This document shows positions 16,447-25,231 of a DNA stretch of 64,000 nucleotides, one piece after another. Within the stretch, counting starts at the first letter, position 1, and every line of letters starts with the position of its first letter. The notes beneath the pieces are model-generated. The model made no database searches. It was not told where the DNA came from and saw nothing but the letters and a program-made list of their open reading frames with translations. Origin of the DNA: Qiania dongpingensis (GTDB lineage Bacteria; Bacillota; Clostridia; Lachnospirales; Lachnospiraceae). Location of the stretch: contig NZ_CP060634.1 of the NCBI RefSeq assembly GCF_014337195.1, forward strand, positions 682,001-746,000. The letters are read 5' to 3'. A program made the translations under genes and the position numbers.

Positions 16447-17811
16447 TTATTCACCCAGCTCTTCTTTTTCATCCAAATGGCCGCCCCACAGAAAATATCT
16501 GGTCTCTTTTACGATCACACCCTGCAGGATCAGCAGGCAGATGAGGTTCGGAACCGCCATCAGTCCGTTCAGCAGATCGGAAAATTCCCATATCACTCCC
16601 ATGGACGCCACAGCGCCCGCAAACAGCGCGGCCAGATAGATCAGCCGGTAATATTTGATGCCCCGGCCTCCGAACAGATATATGACTGCCCGTTCGCCAT
16701 AAAAGCTCCATCCTAAAATGGTGGCAAAGGCAAAGATGACCAGCGATACGGCAAAAATAACGTGGCCGTACTGGTTCATGAGTCCAAAGGACTGCTCTGC
16801 CAGCTGGCCCCCGGATAACCCGTTAAACACCGCAGGTTTATGAAGCATAGAAGACACGATCACAATGCCGGTCACGGCACAGAACACTACCGTATCCCAA
16901 AAAGTGCCTGTCATGGAGACTAACGCCTGCCTCACGGAATTTCTGGTCCTGGCGCTGGCCGCCGCCATCGGCGCGGTTCCAAGGCCCGACTCATCGGAAA
17001 ACAGCCCTCTTGCGATTCCATGGCGGGATGCTGAAAGAATAGTACTGCCTACGAATCCTCCCAGGGCTGCCCTCGGTGTAAACGCCGCCGTCACAATAAG
17101 CTTCAGAGCCGGAAAAAGATACGCCCGGTTTATGAACAAAAGGGCCCCGCTTCCCGCCATATAAAATATGGCCATAAAAGGCACCAGCTTCTCACACGCC
17201 CGGGAAACGGCTTTCGCACCTCCCAGCATTACGATGGCCGCCAGGACCGATACCACTGCGCCCGTAACTGCAGGCTTTACATTGAACGCCGTACTCATGA
17301 CGCTGCTGATGGCATTGGCCTGTACGGTACAGCCGGTGCCAAAGGTGGCGCAGATCGCGAAAAACGCAAAAACCACAGCCAGCGGTTTACAGTGAAGTAC
17401 ATTCTCCATCACATACATGGGCCCGCCCACATATCCTCCGTCTTTATCCTTCACACGGTACTTCACAGACAGCAGAGATTCCCCGTATTTCGTCGCCATG
17501 CCGAATACGCCGGTCAGCCAGCACCAGGCCACCGCTCCCGGACCTCCCATCGCAACGGCTATGGATACCCCGATGATATTTCCTGTTCCGAGTGTCGCGG
17601 CCAGAGCCGTCGCCAGGGCCCCGAACTGGCTCATCTCCCCCTCGCTGTCCTCATCTTCCGTCACCGACAGCCGGAGAGCCTTGAATATTTTCCGCTGGGG
17701 CGCCCGAAGGCGGATAGTCAAGAGCAGATGCGTACCGAACAAAAGGGCCATCATGGGAATTCCCCATACAAAATTGTTACACAGACCTAAAAGGTTTTCC
17801 AATACTTTCAT
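16447..17811 (-). CDS. Alanine/glycine:cation symporter (AGCS family)
   Basis: A sodium- or proton-coupled importer of alanine or glycine in the cytoplasmic membrane. The AGCS signature region ALAATLGTGNIIGVSIAVAM is near residue 85, and GGYVGGPMYVMENVL and SDESGLGTAPMAAA follow. About ten hydrophobic helices are visible. I start at 17811 (454 residues) because homologues begin near there; an ATG 16 codons earlier is possible. No operon partner is evident, as the gene upstream (17884) encodes an unrelated permease 72 bases away. Confidence 0.92.
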   Translation of the reverse strand: MKVLENLLGLCNNFVWGIPMMALLFGTHLLLTIRLRAPQRKIFKALRLSVTEDEDSEGEMSQFGALATALAATLGTGNIIGVSIAVAMGGPGAVAWCWLTGVFGMATKYGESLLSVKYRVKDKDGGYVGGPMYVMENVLHCKPLAVVFAFFAICATFGTGCTVQANAISSVMSTAFNVKPAVTGAVVSVLAAIVMLGGAKAVSRACEKLVPFMAIFYMAGSGALLFINRAYLFPALKLIVTAAFTPRAALGGFVGSTILSASRHGIARGLFSDESGLGTAPMAAASARTRNSVRQALVSMTGTFWDTVVFCAVTGIVIVSSMLHKPAVFNGLSGGQLAEQSFGLMNQYGHVIFAVSLVIFAFATILGWSFYGERAVIYLFGGRGIKYYRLIYLAALFAGAVASMGVIWEFSDLLNGLMAVPNLICLLILQGVIVKETRYFLWGGHLDEKEELGE

Positions 17812-17883
17812 GTAACAACTGTATGGGGAATTTCTCTGTTTTAGAAGAACCTTATGCAAAAAGATTTATGCCTTTATACCGGG

Positions 17884-19893
17884 TCAGCTGACGATCTTAT
17901 AATAGGCCTTCGCCGTCAGCTGGTAAACAGCCAGGTAAAACACGGCGAAGACGGCAAAACTTCCGGCCATGCACAGGGCGAACAAACGGATATCCGTCAT
18001 CTGGAAAATAGCGAGCACTCTGGTAATGAAAGGAAAAGCAAAGGCAACATGTATTCCCGCTCCTAACAGCGGCAGAAAGAATACGGTCAGCACCTGGGAG
18101 TGGATGGATCGTTTGATCTCCCCATATCCCATTCCGACCTTTTTCATGATGGCAAAGCGGGCTTTGTCGTCATAGCCTTCGGAAATCTGCTTATAATAAA
18201 TGATCAGGATCGTAGCCATGATAAACAGGCTTCCCAGGAAGATTCCGATAAAAAACAGCCCGCCAAACATACCCGTATCACTTTTCCTCTGACTGGACCG
18301 GCAGTCAATGGAAACATTCAGAACTCCTTCTCCCGGATCCGAGGGAGCTGTCATCCTGTCCATGAGTCTCTGATAAAAGGCTATCTGCTCCTCATCTCCC
18401 ACATTCAGGTCAAATCCATAGACTGCCTCTATGGAAGAAGCATTGGCCCCGTAAGCCCCCGACTGGAGCGCGCTCCACTCTTCCAGGGCCCGGCGGTCCT
18501 TCACCACCAGAATATAGCTTTTGGACACGTCATTCATGGTCCCGGTCCCTGCCAGAAATTCTCCCGCCTGCTCTTTGATCCTATACTCTTTATCAAAGAT
18601 GCGGACGGCTTCTTTTTTATATTCGCCGGTCTTGTCACAGAACAGGATTTCATTCTCCTTAAGGCTTTGATCCTTTCCGGTCATCTTGTTGTAATCCTCC
18701 AGCGTCACCACATAGAGCTCCCGCAGATTGTCGATTTCAAAAACAGAGCCGGAGCCGGTATCCGTTTCAAAATGATCCTCTTTTTCCAGGGCCGCAAAGC
18801 TCAGAAATGCGAAGGATAATTCCTGATCCGCAGAAAGACCAGTTTCCGATAAAACCGACCTGGTACGGTCTTTGACGGCTTCCACAGACTGCTCTGAATA
18901 ATCCTTTGTGGTGATCATAATACTTCTGGGATACCGCTCCTCTAACATATCATTCATCCCTGAATAAAGACAGAGGGAAGAGGACACCATTACTAACACC
19001 ATTGTGGATAAAATACAGATGTTGGCAAGCCCCACCGCATTTTGCTTCATACGATACAACATCCCGGAGACCGATATAAAATGATTCGGCTTATAATAAT
19101 AGCTCTTCTTCCGCCTCAGGAGCTTTAAAAGCGCCACGCTTCCTGCCGTGAAAAGACAGTATGTCCCTACGATCACCAGGAAAACGGCTATGAAGAAAAA
19201 GGATACCGCCGCCAGCGGGTTCTCAATGGATACCGCCATGTAATAGCCGGCGCCCAAGCACAGTACGCCGAGTGCGGCCATAAACCACCGTGTCTTCGGC
19301 TCTTTCTCACCCGCCTGTCCTTCCCGTAAAAGTTCCATCGGACTCTTAAACTGTATCTGTCTTATACTGTTCAGAAAGATCAGCAAAAAAATGCCGAGAA
19401 ACAAAAGACAGGTATCCAAAAATACCTTTTTGGAAAATACAAACTGCAGCGCGCCCTCAATGTGAAAAATATGGAGAATCAAAAGAAACATGAGCTTGTT
19501 CAGAACGGCGCCGGTGATCAGGCCAAGAAAAAGGCTCAGGAACGCGACATCCACCGTCTCACAAAAAATCACCTTTCCCAAATGGCGCTTTTCCATTCCA
19601 AGGATATTATAAAGCCCGAATTCCTTCTTTCTTCTTTTCATCAGGAAGCTGTTGGTATAGAACAGAAAGATCAGAGCAAAAAAACCGGTCACTCTGGTTG
19701 CCATTCCCAGGGTATACCGGACTGTACCGCTTCCCAGCACGTCATCGAGCCCCGGATTTTCTGCCAGCGAATGAATCATAAAAAACATCGCCGTAGTCAG
19801 GATACAGGTCAGGATATAGGGGACATATGTCCTGCTGTTTTTCTGAATATTGGTGGCAGCCAGCTTCGGATACATCAGGATTCCTTTACTCAT
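17884..19893 (-). CDS. BceB-type ABC transporter permease (FtsX family)
   Basis: The membrane subunit of an antimicrobial-peptide sensing and detoxification ABC transporter. It has 669 residues with ten transmembrane segments in the BceB layout. These are a first helix, a block of FtsX-like helices, a large extracellular domain of about 200 residues (roughly 315-525) and a C-terminal helical block. It starts at 19893, overlapping the ATPase gene stop by eight bases. It works with the ATPase at 19886-20653, and the kinase/regulator pair at 20786-22471 lies upstream on the same strand. Confidence 0.9.
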   Translation of the reverse strand: MSKGILMYPKLAATNIQKNSRTYVPYILTCILTTAMFFMIHSLAENPGLDDVLGSGTVRYTLGMATRVTGFFALIFLFYTNSFLMKRRKKEFGLYNILGMEKRHLGKVIFCETVDVAFLSLFLGLITGAVLNKLMFLLILHIFHIEGALQFVFSKKVFLDTCLLFLGIFLLIFLNSIRQIQFKSPMELLREGQAGEKEPKTRWFMAALGVLCLGAGYYMAVSIENPLAAVSFFFIAVFLVIVGTYCLFTAGSVALLKLLRRKKSYYYKPNHFISVSGMLYRMKQNAVGLANICILSTMVLVMVSSSLCLYSGMNDMLEERYPRSIMITTKDYSEQSVEAVKDRTRSVLSETGLSADQELSFAFLSFAALEKEDHFETDTGSGSVFEIDNLRELYVVTLEDYNKMTGKDQSLKENEILFCDKTGEYKKEAVRIFDKEYRIKEQAGEFLAGTGTMNDVSKSYILVVKDRRALEEWSALQSGAYGANASSIEAVYGFDLNVGDEEQIAFYQRLMDRMTAPSDPGEGVLNVSIDCRSSQRKSDTGMFGGLFFIGIFLGSLFIMATILIIYYKQISEGYDDKARFAIMKKVGMGYGEIKRSIHSQVLTVFFLPLLGAGIHVAFAFPFITRVLAIFQMTDIRLFALCMAGSFAVFAVFYLAVYQLTAKAYYKIVS

Positions 19894-20653
19894 GACGATC
19901 ACCGCCCGTCGCTATCATCGTGAGAGTATCGGAAATCTTCTGATACAAGCTCTCCGAGGTATCTCTCCCTTTGTATATCTGATGGAATACTTCCCCATCT
20001 TTTATGAACAGCACTCTTTTTGCTTTACTGGCCGCTTTGACGCTGTGAGTCACCATCAAAATCGTCTGACCGCAGTCATTGAGCACGCCGAACAGCTCCA
20101 AAAGGCTTTCTGTGGAGCGGGAGTCCAGCGCGCCTGTGGGCTCATCTGCCAAAATCAACTGAGGACTGGTTATAATGGCTCTGGCCACCGCCGCCCTCTG
20201 CTTCTGTCCGCCGGATACCTCATAGGGAAATTGGGTCAGGATATCCTGAATGCCAAGTCTGGGGGCAATGCCGGAAAGCTTCCGGTCCATTTCTTCATAT
20301 TTTCTGCCTGATAATACAAGGGGCAAAAAGATATTGTCCCGTATGGAGAAATTATCCAGCAGATTGAAATCCTGGAACACGAAGCCCAAATTATCCCGGC
20401 GAAACGCCGCCAGCTCCCGTTCCGGGATCTTAGTCACGTCCTTTCCATTTAAATATACCTCTCCGCCCGTGGGCTTATCCAGGGCCGCAAGGATATTTAG
20501 CAATGTTGTCTTACCGGAGCCCGACTCTCCCATGATCGCCGTATATTCTCCCTTTTCCACGGAAAAATTCACATTAGAAAGAGCCTGTACCTGGCTTCCG
20601 CCAAATCTGGTAGTATAAATTTTTTTCAAATGTCTTACATCCAGCATAGCCAT
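19886..20653 (-). CDS. BceA-type ABC transporter ATPase
   Basis: The 255-residue ATP-binding subunit. Walker A is GESGSGKTT near residue 42, the Q-loop is FVFQDFNLLD, the signature is VSGGQKQRAAVARAI and Walker B is LILADEPTGALD. The start at 20653 is fixed by AAAGGAGG; an ATG nine codons upstream has no such site. It is coupled to the permease by overlap. A promoter with a weak -35 and paired upstream repeats (20698-20763) indicates activation by the neighbouring response regulator. Confidence 0.93.
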   Translation of the reverse strand: MAMLDVRHLKKIYTTRFGGSQVQALSNVNFSVEKGEYTAIMGESGSGKTTLLNILAALDKPTGGEVYLNGKDVTKIPERELAAFRRDNLGFVFQDFNLLDNFSIRDNIFLPLVLSGRKYEEMDRKLSGIAPRLGIQDILTQFPYEVSGGQKQRAAVARAIITSPQLILADEPTGALDSRSTESLLELFGVLNDCGQTILMVTHSVKAASKAKRVLFIKDGEVFHQIYKGRDTSESLYQKISDTLTMIATGGDRHE

Positions 20654-20697
20654 TTGTCTTGCCTCCTTTATCTGCTTCAACTAAGATCTACGGCATT

Positions 20698-20763
20698 ATT
20701 ATAGTAAAAAGAAAAAGGAGCTGCCATTTCTTTGGCTTACAATTCCTCCGGCCAGGCTTACAA
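20698..20763 (-). promoter_or_regulatory. Candidate response-regulator-dependent promoter of the bceAB-type operon
   Basis: On the minus strand TATAAT (20698-20703) has only TGGCAG at the -35 position (20721-20726). Directly upstream are two exact copies of TTGTAAGCC (20734-20742 and 20755-20763), 21 bp or two helical turns apart. Direct repeats next to a poor -35 are the usual OmpR-family activator layout. Confidence 0.55.
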
Positions 20764-20785
20764 AATTGAAAGGTAAGATCTCCAT

Positions 20786-21784
20786 TTATTCCAATCGGAT
20801 ATCCAAAGAATCCAGCCCAAGGCGAACTTGGGTCCCTCTGCCCGGTTCTGAAGTGATATTGAGTGTATGGGACAGCTTATACAGAATCTCCCGGCATAGA
20901 TACAGGCCGATGCCTGTTGCCGCCTTATCCGTCCGTCCATTATACCCGGTAAAGCCTCGTTCACAGATACGGGGCAGATCTTCCGGAGCAATTCCAATCC
21001 CTGTATCTTCAATGATCAGTGTTTTCGGCTGTTCCATATAGATGGTTATCTTCCCTTTATTCGTATATTTTAGCGCATTGGAAAGAATCTGCTCAATCGC
21101 AAAAGACAGCCATTTCTCATCCGTCAGCACCGTACAGTCCACATCCCGAAGCTCCAGGCCGATTTTCTTCCGAATGAAAAGAGGCGCATATTTTCTAACG
21201 GAATGGCGCACGATCGGTTCCAGAGAATACCGGCGAATAACAAAATCTGTGCTGTCACCATAAAGCCTCAGATAAGAAAGCACCATTCCCACATACTGCT
21301 CCACTTTGAAAAGCTCGGAAAGCAGCTCTCTGTCATGGGCAGAATCCTCCGAAAGAAGCAGCCTCATGGCCGCGATGGGAGTTTTTATCTGGTGGGCCCA
21401 CATGGTATAATAATCCACCATCTCCTGTCTGGCCTGCTGCTCCTTATCTTCAATCCGCATCCTTTCTTCACGCTCTCGTTTTAAAAGCTCCTGATAGTCG
21501 GATTCCAAAAGTGACTGGGGCTCCGGCAGGTTTTCTCCGTCTACCAGGACTGTTTTTCTCAAAAGTTTCAGGCGGCTGTGCCTGCCCGCGTACCGGATAA
21601 AGTCCCATGCCCACAGGACCAGCCCTGCACAAAAGCACAGCAGAACACCGTATGCTACCGCGGCAAGCGGAAGCTGTTCCAGATAAAAAATGAGCAAAAA
21701 AATTCCCGAACACACAGAAAGCAGAAACAATCCCTTCCAATGGTCCTTTAGGTAGGATACCGCCAATCTTGTCATCTTCCCCAT
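20786..21784 (-). CDS. BceS-type intramembrane-sensing histidine kinase
   Basis: A 332-residue sensor kinase. Two transmembrane helices (about 18-35 and 40-62) with almost no extracellular loop mark it as an intramembrane-sensing kinase that reads the state of its partner ABC transporter. The phosphoacceptor is H131 in HQIKTPIAAM. The ATPase domain shows the N box around EQILSNALKYT and the G boxes DTGIGI and GIGLYL. It starts 15 bases after the response regulator and lies just upstream of the ABC genes. Confidence 0.93.
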   Translation of the reverse strand: MGKMTRLAVSYLKDHWKGLFLLSVCSGIFLLIFYLEQLPLAAVAYGVLLCFCAGLVLWAWDFIRYAGRHSRLKLLRKTVLVDGENLPEPQSLLESDYQELLKREREERMRIEDKEQQARQEMVDYYTMWAHQIKTPIAAMRLLLSEDSAHDRELLSELFKVEQYVGMVLSYLRLYGDSTDFVIRRYSLEPIVRHSVRKYAPLFIRKKIGLELRDVDCTVLTDEKWLSFAIEQILSNALKYTNKGKITIYMEQPKTLIIEDTGIGIAPEDLPRICERGFTGYNGRTDKAATGIGLYLCREILYKLSHTLNITSEPGRGTQVRLGLDSLDIRLE

Positions 21785-21799
21785 TCTCCTCCCTATGAT

Positions 21800-22471
21800 T
21801 TACTTAACCATATAGCCAATTCCTTTTTTCGTGGAGATAAATTCCTCCAAACCGGCTTCCGAGAGCTTCTTCCTGAGCCTGGTGACATTCACCGTCAGCG
21901 TATTGTCATCCACATAAGAATCGGTTTCCCACAGCCGGTTCATAAGCATATCCCGGCTGACGATCTTTCCTTTGTTCTCCAGCAAAGTTTTCAATATCCG
22001 GTATTCATTCTTGGAAAGTTCTATCCGCTGCCCTTCATAAATGAGGACCGCCGCATCCATATCCAATATCGCTCCCCTGTGCTGCAGAAGCTCCGCCTGC
22101 TTCCCGAAATCATAGGTCCTCCGAAGCACCGCCTGTACCTTCGCTGTCAGCACCTCCAGGCTGAAAGGCTTTATCACAAAATCGTCGCCCCCCATATTCA
22201 TGGCCATGACGATGTTCATATTGTCCGAGGCCGAGGAAATATAGACAATGGGCACCTTAGAAACCTTCCGGATCTCGCTGCACCAATGATAGCCATTGAA
22301 AAACGGGAGGCCGATATCCAAAAGAACGAGATGGGGCTTATAAGATAAAAATTCCTCCAGAACCTTCCGGAAATCCTGAACGCATGCCGCTTCCATCCCC
22401 CAGGCCTCCATATGCTTTTTCACCGACGACGCTATCACAGAATCATCTTCTACGATCAGCACACGATACAT
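21800..22471 (-). CDS. BceR-type response regulator (OmpR family)
   Basis: A 223-residue two-domain regulator. The receiver domain has acidic residues 8-10, phosphoacceptor D52 and K101-equivalent VIKPF. The C-terminal winged helix ends with the DDNTLTVNVTRLRKKL motif typical of Bce-type regulators. The start at 22471 follows GGGAGGT. Its likely target is the promoter at 20698-20763. An extended -10 (TGCTATAAT, 22513-22521) lies upstream, and repeat copy 3 begins 96 bases ahead of the start codon. Confidence 0.93.
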   Translation of the reverse strand: MYRVLIVEDDSVIASSVKKHMEAWGMEAACVQDFRKVLEEFLSYKPHLVLLDIGLPFFNGYHWCSEIRKVSKVPIVYISSASDNMNIVMAMNMGGDDFVIKPFSLEVLTAKVQAVLRRTYDFGKQAELLQHRGAILDMDAAVLIYEGQRIELSKNEYRILKTLLENKGKIVSRDMLMNRLWETDSYVDDNTLTVNVTRLRKKLSEAGLEEFISTKKGIGYMVK

Positions 22472-22512
22472 GACAACCTCCCATTGTGCACAATTATTTT
22501 TCATCACAGGCT

Positions 22513-22521
22513 ATTATAGCA
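22513..22521 (-). promoter_or_regulatory. Extended -10 promoter of the regulator/kinase pair
   Basis: TGCTATAAT on the minus strand, with no good -35 at the usual distance. It is 42 bases upstream of the regulator start codon. Confidence 0.4.
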
Positions 22522-22566
22522 TAAACCTGTGCAATATTTCACTTGTATAATGCAATCTGCGAAATT

Positions 22567-23264
22567 ATACCTTGCCGCACGAAGTGCGCCTGCCCGGAGG
22601 GTATAAATTAAGGGATGCCCTAGAGTATGATACAAAACACTTTTTGGAATCATTCTTAGTAAGCTCCGGCCAAGCCCCAGTTAGACACCGGCAGAAGTTC
22701 CGGACCGTCACGATTTCGGTTCGCTGGCGATGCAGGGGCCGCTTTATCCCCGCTCCGGGAGTACCGCTCACATGTCGACGGGAAATCTTTATGATTTCCC
22801 GTCTCCGGTTCGCTCAGAAACGGAATCGGTATTTTTCGTTTCTGCCTCCATCCGCCTGGGGAACACCGGCCGCTGCCCTGCGGCGCTCACCTTTAGGCCG
22901 GCCCGGAATCTTTCTGCCGGTATCCTGCCTGCCGCACCATTCTGGCAGCAATGGAAGGTTCTGATTTCCAAAAGTATCCAGATCAGAACCAACAGCCCGC
23001 GCGCGCACCGCAGCGGGCTGCAGTGTCCGCTCCAATGGTTTTCAAAACACGCGGAAGCCTTATCCCGGTGCGGAAAGAGGCGCAGGAGGAATGATTCGAT
23101 TCCATCGTAAGGCGAGCGCCGCAAAGGCGTTAGCAGAATTTTTCCAGACGCAGGGAGGCAAAAATCGCATATCATACGGATTTTTGTTGGAATCTGACAT
23201 GGAAAAATTAAGGTTTATCCATGTCAGTTGGAAAGGACCGACTGGATGGGATCGGATTTCCTCA
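22567..23264 (+). repeat. Interspersed structured element, copy 3 (right end lost)
   Basis: It has the left terminal unit (22567-22628) and the core through the TGACATGGA hairpin. It lacks the GCCGTAA/TTACGGC hairpin and the right terminal unit. Within P2 the tip is a different sequence that forms its own 9-bp stem (GGTTCTGAT/ATCAGAACC). The hairpin 22993-23000/23013-23020 reads CAGCCCGC/GCGGGCTG, a paired change from copy 2. It lies upstream of the divergent bceR-type gene and faces the end of purH. Confidence 0.92.
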
Positions 23265-23376
23265 AACAGCGAATTGAAATTTTTTATTTTGAAAAGAAGT
23301 AACTATACAGCGAGAACTACAAAGACCCCGCGGCCTTCCGGCCTCCGGGGTCTTTCATTTTCCTATTCTTCCGGCA

Positions 23377-24927
23377 TCAATGACGGAAATGTCTCATACC
23401 GGTAAATACCATTGCTATGCCATATTCGTTGCATTTGTCGATGGACAGCTGGTCGCGCATCGCTCCACCGGGCTGGATGATGGCTGTAATACCAGCTTCG
23501 TGAGCCGCTTCCACACAATCGGGGAAGGGGAAGAACGCATCGGAAGCCATGACCGCCCCCTTCGTCGCATCCGGTCCAATCAGCTCTCCGGCATGCTCCA
23601 CAGACTGCTTGGTCGCCCAGATCCTGTTCACCTGTCCAGGCCCAATGCCTACGGACTGTTTATTCTTTGCCAGCGCAATGCCGTTGGATTTCACGTACTT
23701 CACCATCTTCCAGGCGAACATCATGTCTTCCATTTCCTGATCGGAAGGCTGCCTGTCCGTCACCACCTTAAGCTCATCGCCGATCAGCTTGTTGTCGATG
23801 CCCTGGACGATCAGACCGCCGTTCACTTTCTTTAAGTCGAGAGCCGTTTCCCTCTGCATGGCCGTGATATCAGGCAGTCTTAATACGCGTACATTTTTCT
23901 TCTCACAGAGAATATCCAACGCTTCTTTTTCATAGGAAGGAGCGATGATGACCTCCAGGAAGACCTCCGCCATCTTTTTCGCCATGGGCGCCGTGACTTC
24001 TCTGTTGATCGCCACAATCCCGCCGAAAATAGATACGTTGTCTGCCGCATAAGCCTTGTCCCATGCTTCCTCAATGGTAGCTGCGCTGCCTACGCCGCAG
24101 GGATTTCCGTGTTTGCTGGCCACTACGGTCGGCTCGTCATATTCCTTGCAGAGCTCCAATGCTCCGTTAGCATCATTGATATTATTAAAGGAAAGCTCTT
24201 TGCCGTTTAACTGCTCCGCCATATCCAGCGTGCCCTTTTTCTTGCCTACTTCCCGGTAGAATGCGGCCTTCTGATGGGGATTCTCCCCATACCGCATATC
24301 CTGTACCTTTTCAAAGGTCATGGTCAGCGTCTCGGGCAGATCATAATCTTTCCGCTCTGCTTTCAGATAATCGGCTATCATGGTGTCATAGTTGGAGGTA
24401 TGCATGAACACCTTCTGCATCAGATAGAACTTGGTATCCAGGGATACCTTTCCATCCTCTTTCATCTCCTTAAGCACTGTCTCATAATCCCTGGGATCCA
24501 CGATCACCGCCACATCCTGGTAATTCTTCGCAGCCGCGCGGAGCATCGTAGGACCGCCTATGTCGATATTTTCCACCGCGTCTGCACGAGTCACGTCATC
24601 CTTCATGATAGTAGCTTTGAAAGGATACAGGTTCACGATGACCATGTCGATCGGCTGAATTCCCAGCTCCTTAAGCTGTTTCATATGAGACGGATTGGAA
24701 CGCATGGCCAAAAGGCCTGCATGTACGATCGGATGGAGGGTCTTCACACGCCCGTCCAGGCACTCCGGAAATCCAGTCAGCTCGGATACCTCGATGGCCT
24801 TTACTCCCTCGTCCGTAAGTTTTTTGTAAGTTCCGCCTGTAGAGATGATTTCCACTCCCAGCTTTGTGAGTTCCTTTGCCAGTTCCACGATGCCGGTCTT
24901 GTCTGATACGCTGATCAACGCTCTCAT
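23377..24927 (-). CDS. purH: Bifunctional AICAR formyltransferase/IMP cyclohydrolase
   Basis: Carries out the last two steps of IMP synthesis. Residues 1-150 are the MGS-like IMP cyclohydrolase domain ([17 protein letters not shown]). The rest is the AICAR transformylase domain with KHGNPCGVG near residue 250 and an RYGENPHQ motif. The product has 516 residues. The second ATG, at 24927, is the better start because AAGGAG lies seven bases before it; the ATG at 24933 touches that site. A ZTP riboswitch controls it, fitting its substrate AICAR (ZMP). Confidence 0.96.
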   Translation of the reverse strand: MRALISVSDKTGIVELAKELTKLGVEIISTGGTYKKLTDEGVKAIEVSELTGFPECLDGRVKTLHPIVHAGLLAMRSNPSHMKQLKELGIQPIDMVIVNLYPFKATIMKDDVTRADAVENIDIGGPTMLRAAAKNYQDVAVIVDPRDYETVLKEMKEDGKVSLDTKFYLMQKVFMHTSNYDTMIADYLKAERKDYDLPETLTMTFEKVQDMRYGENPHQKAAFYREVGKKKGTLDMAEQLNGKELSFNNINDANGALELCKEYDEPTVVASKHGNPCGVGSAATIEEAWDKAYAADNVSIFGGIVAINREVTAPMAKKMAEVFLEVIIAPSYEKEALDILCEKKNVRVLRLPDITAMQRETALDLKKVNGGLIVQGIDNKLIGDELKVVTDRQPSDQEMEDMMFAWKMVKYVKSNGIALAKNKQSVGIGPGQVNRIWATKQSVEHAGELIGPDATKGAVMASDAFFPFPDCVEAAHEAGITAIIQPGGAMRDQLSIDKCNEYGIAMVFTGMRHFRH

Positions 24928-24945
24928 TTTCATGCTCCTTTCTAA

Positions 24946-25055
24946 AAAAGAAAAACGCCTGAGTAACCCATAGTATCCTTCAGGCTGCCCAGGCGGTCGG
25001 CTCATATATTATCCCGCGCTCCCCGTAGGTACTCCTACTCTCCGCCAGTCGCACG
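24946..25055 (-). promoter_or_regulatory. ZMP/ZTP riboswitch (pfl motif) of purH
   Basis: The minus strand shows the aptamer halves GACTGGCGGAG (about 25040-25050) and GCCGACCGCCTGGGCA (24985-25000), matching the pfl motif as I know it. A terminator stem GCCTGA...TCAGGC (24956-24985) with a T run follows before the purH ribosome binding site. High ZMP, signalling low 10-formyl-THF, should favour read-through. Confidence 0.88.
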
Positions 25056-25074
25056 GTCTTGCATTTACACTATG

Positions 25075-25103
25075 ATATTACAATAAAAAAGAAATCTTGA
25101 CAA
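25075..25103 (-). promoter_or_regulatory. Promoter of the purH riboswitch transcript
   Basis: TTGTCA (25098-25103), 17 bases, TAATAT (25075-25080) on the minus strand. Confidence 0.65.
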
Positions 25104-25157
25104 GTCCTTTTCTTTGATTTCACGGAAATTTTCCTTTCGGTATTCTTTCCGGCCAGG

Positions 25158-25186
25158 TTGACATTCCCTCCTTTCCCTACTATACT
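25158..25186 (+). promoter_or_regulatory. Promoter of the aldo/keto reductase gene
   Basis: TTGACA, 17 bases, TATACT: a near-consensus vegetative promoter 46 bases before the start codon. Confidence 0.78.
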
Positions 25187-25231
25187 TCTCTTAATGAGAA
25201 TGAGTATTTTCTAATGATTGGGAGGTATCGT

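Noticed and set aside
25187..25225. Possible Fur/PerR-type box near the aldo/keto reductase start
   Set aside because: The AT-rich stretch has TGAGAAT-like pieces but no good 7-1-7 inverted repeat.
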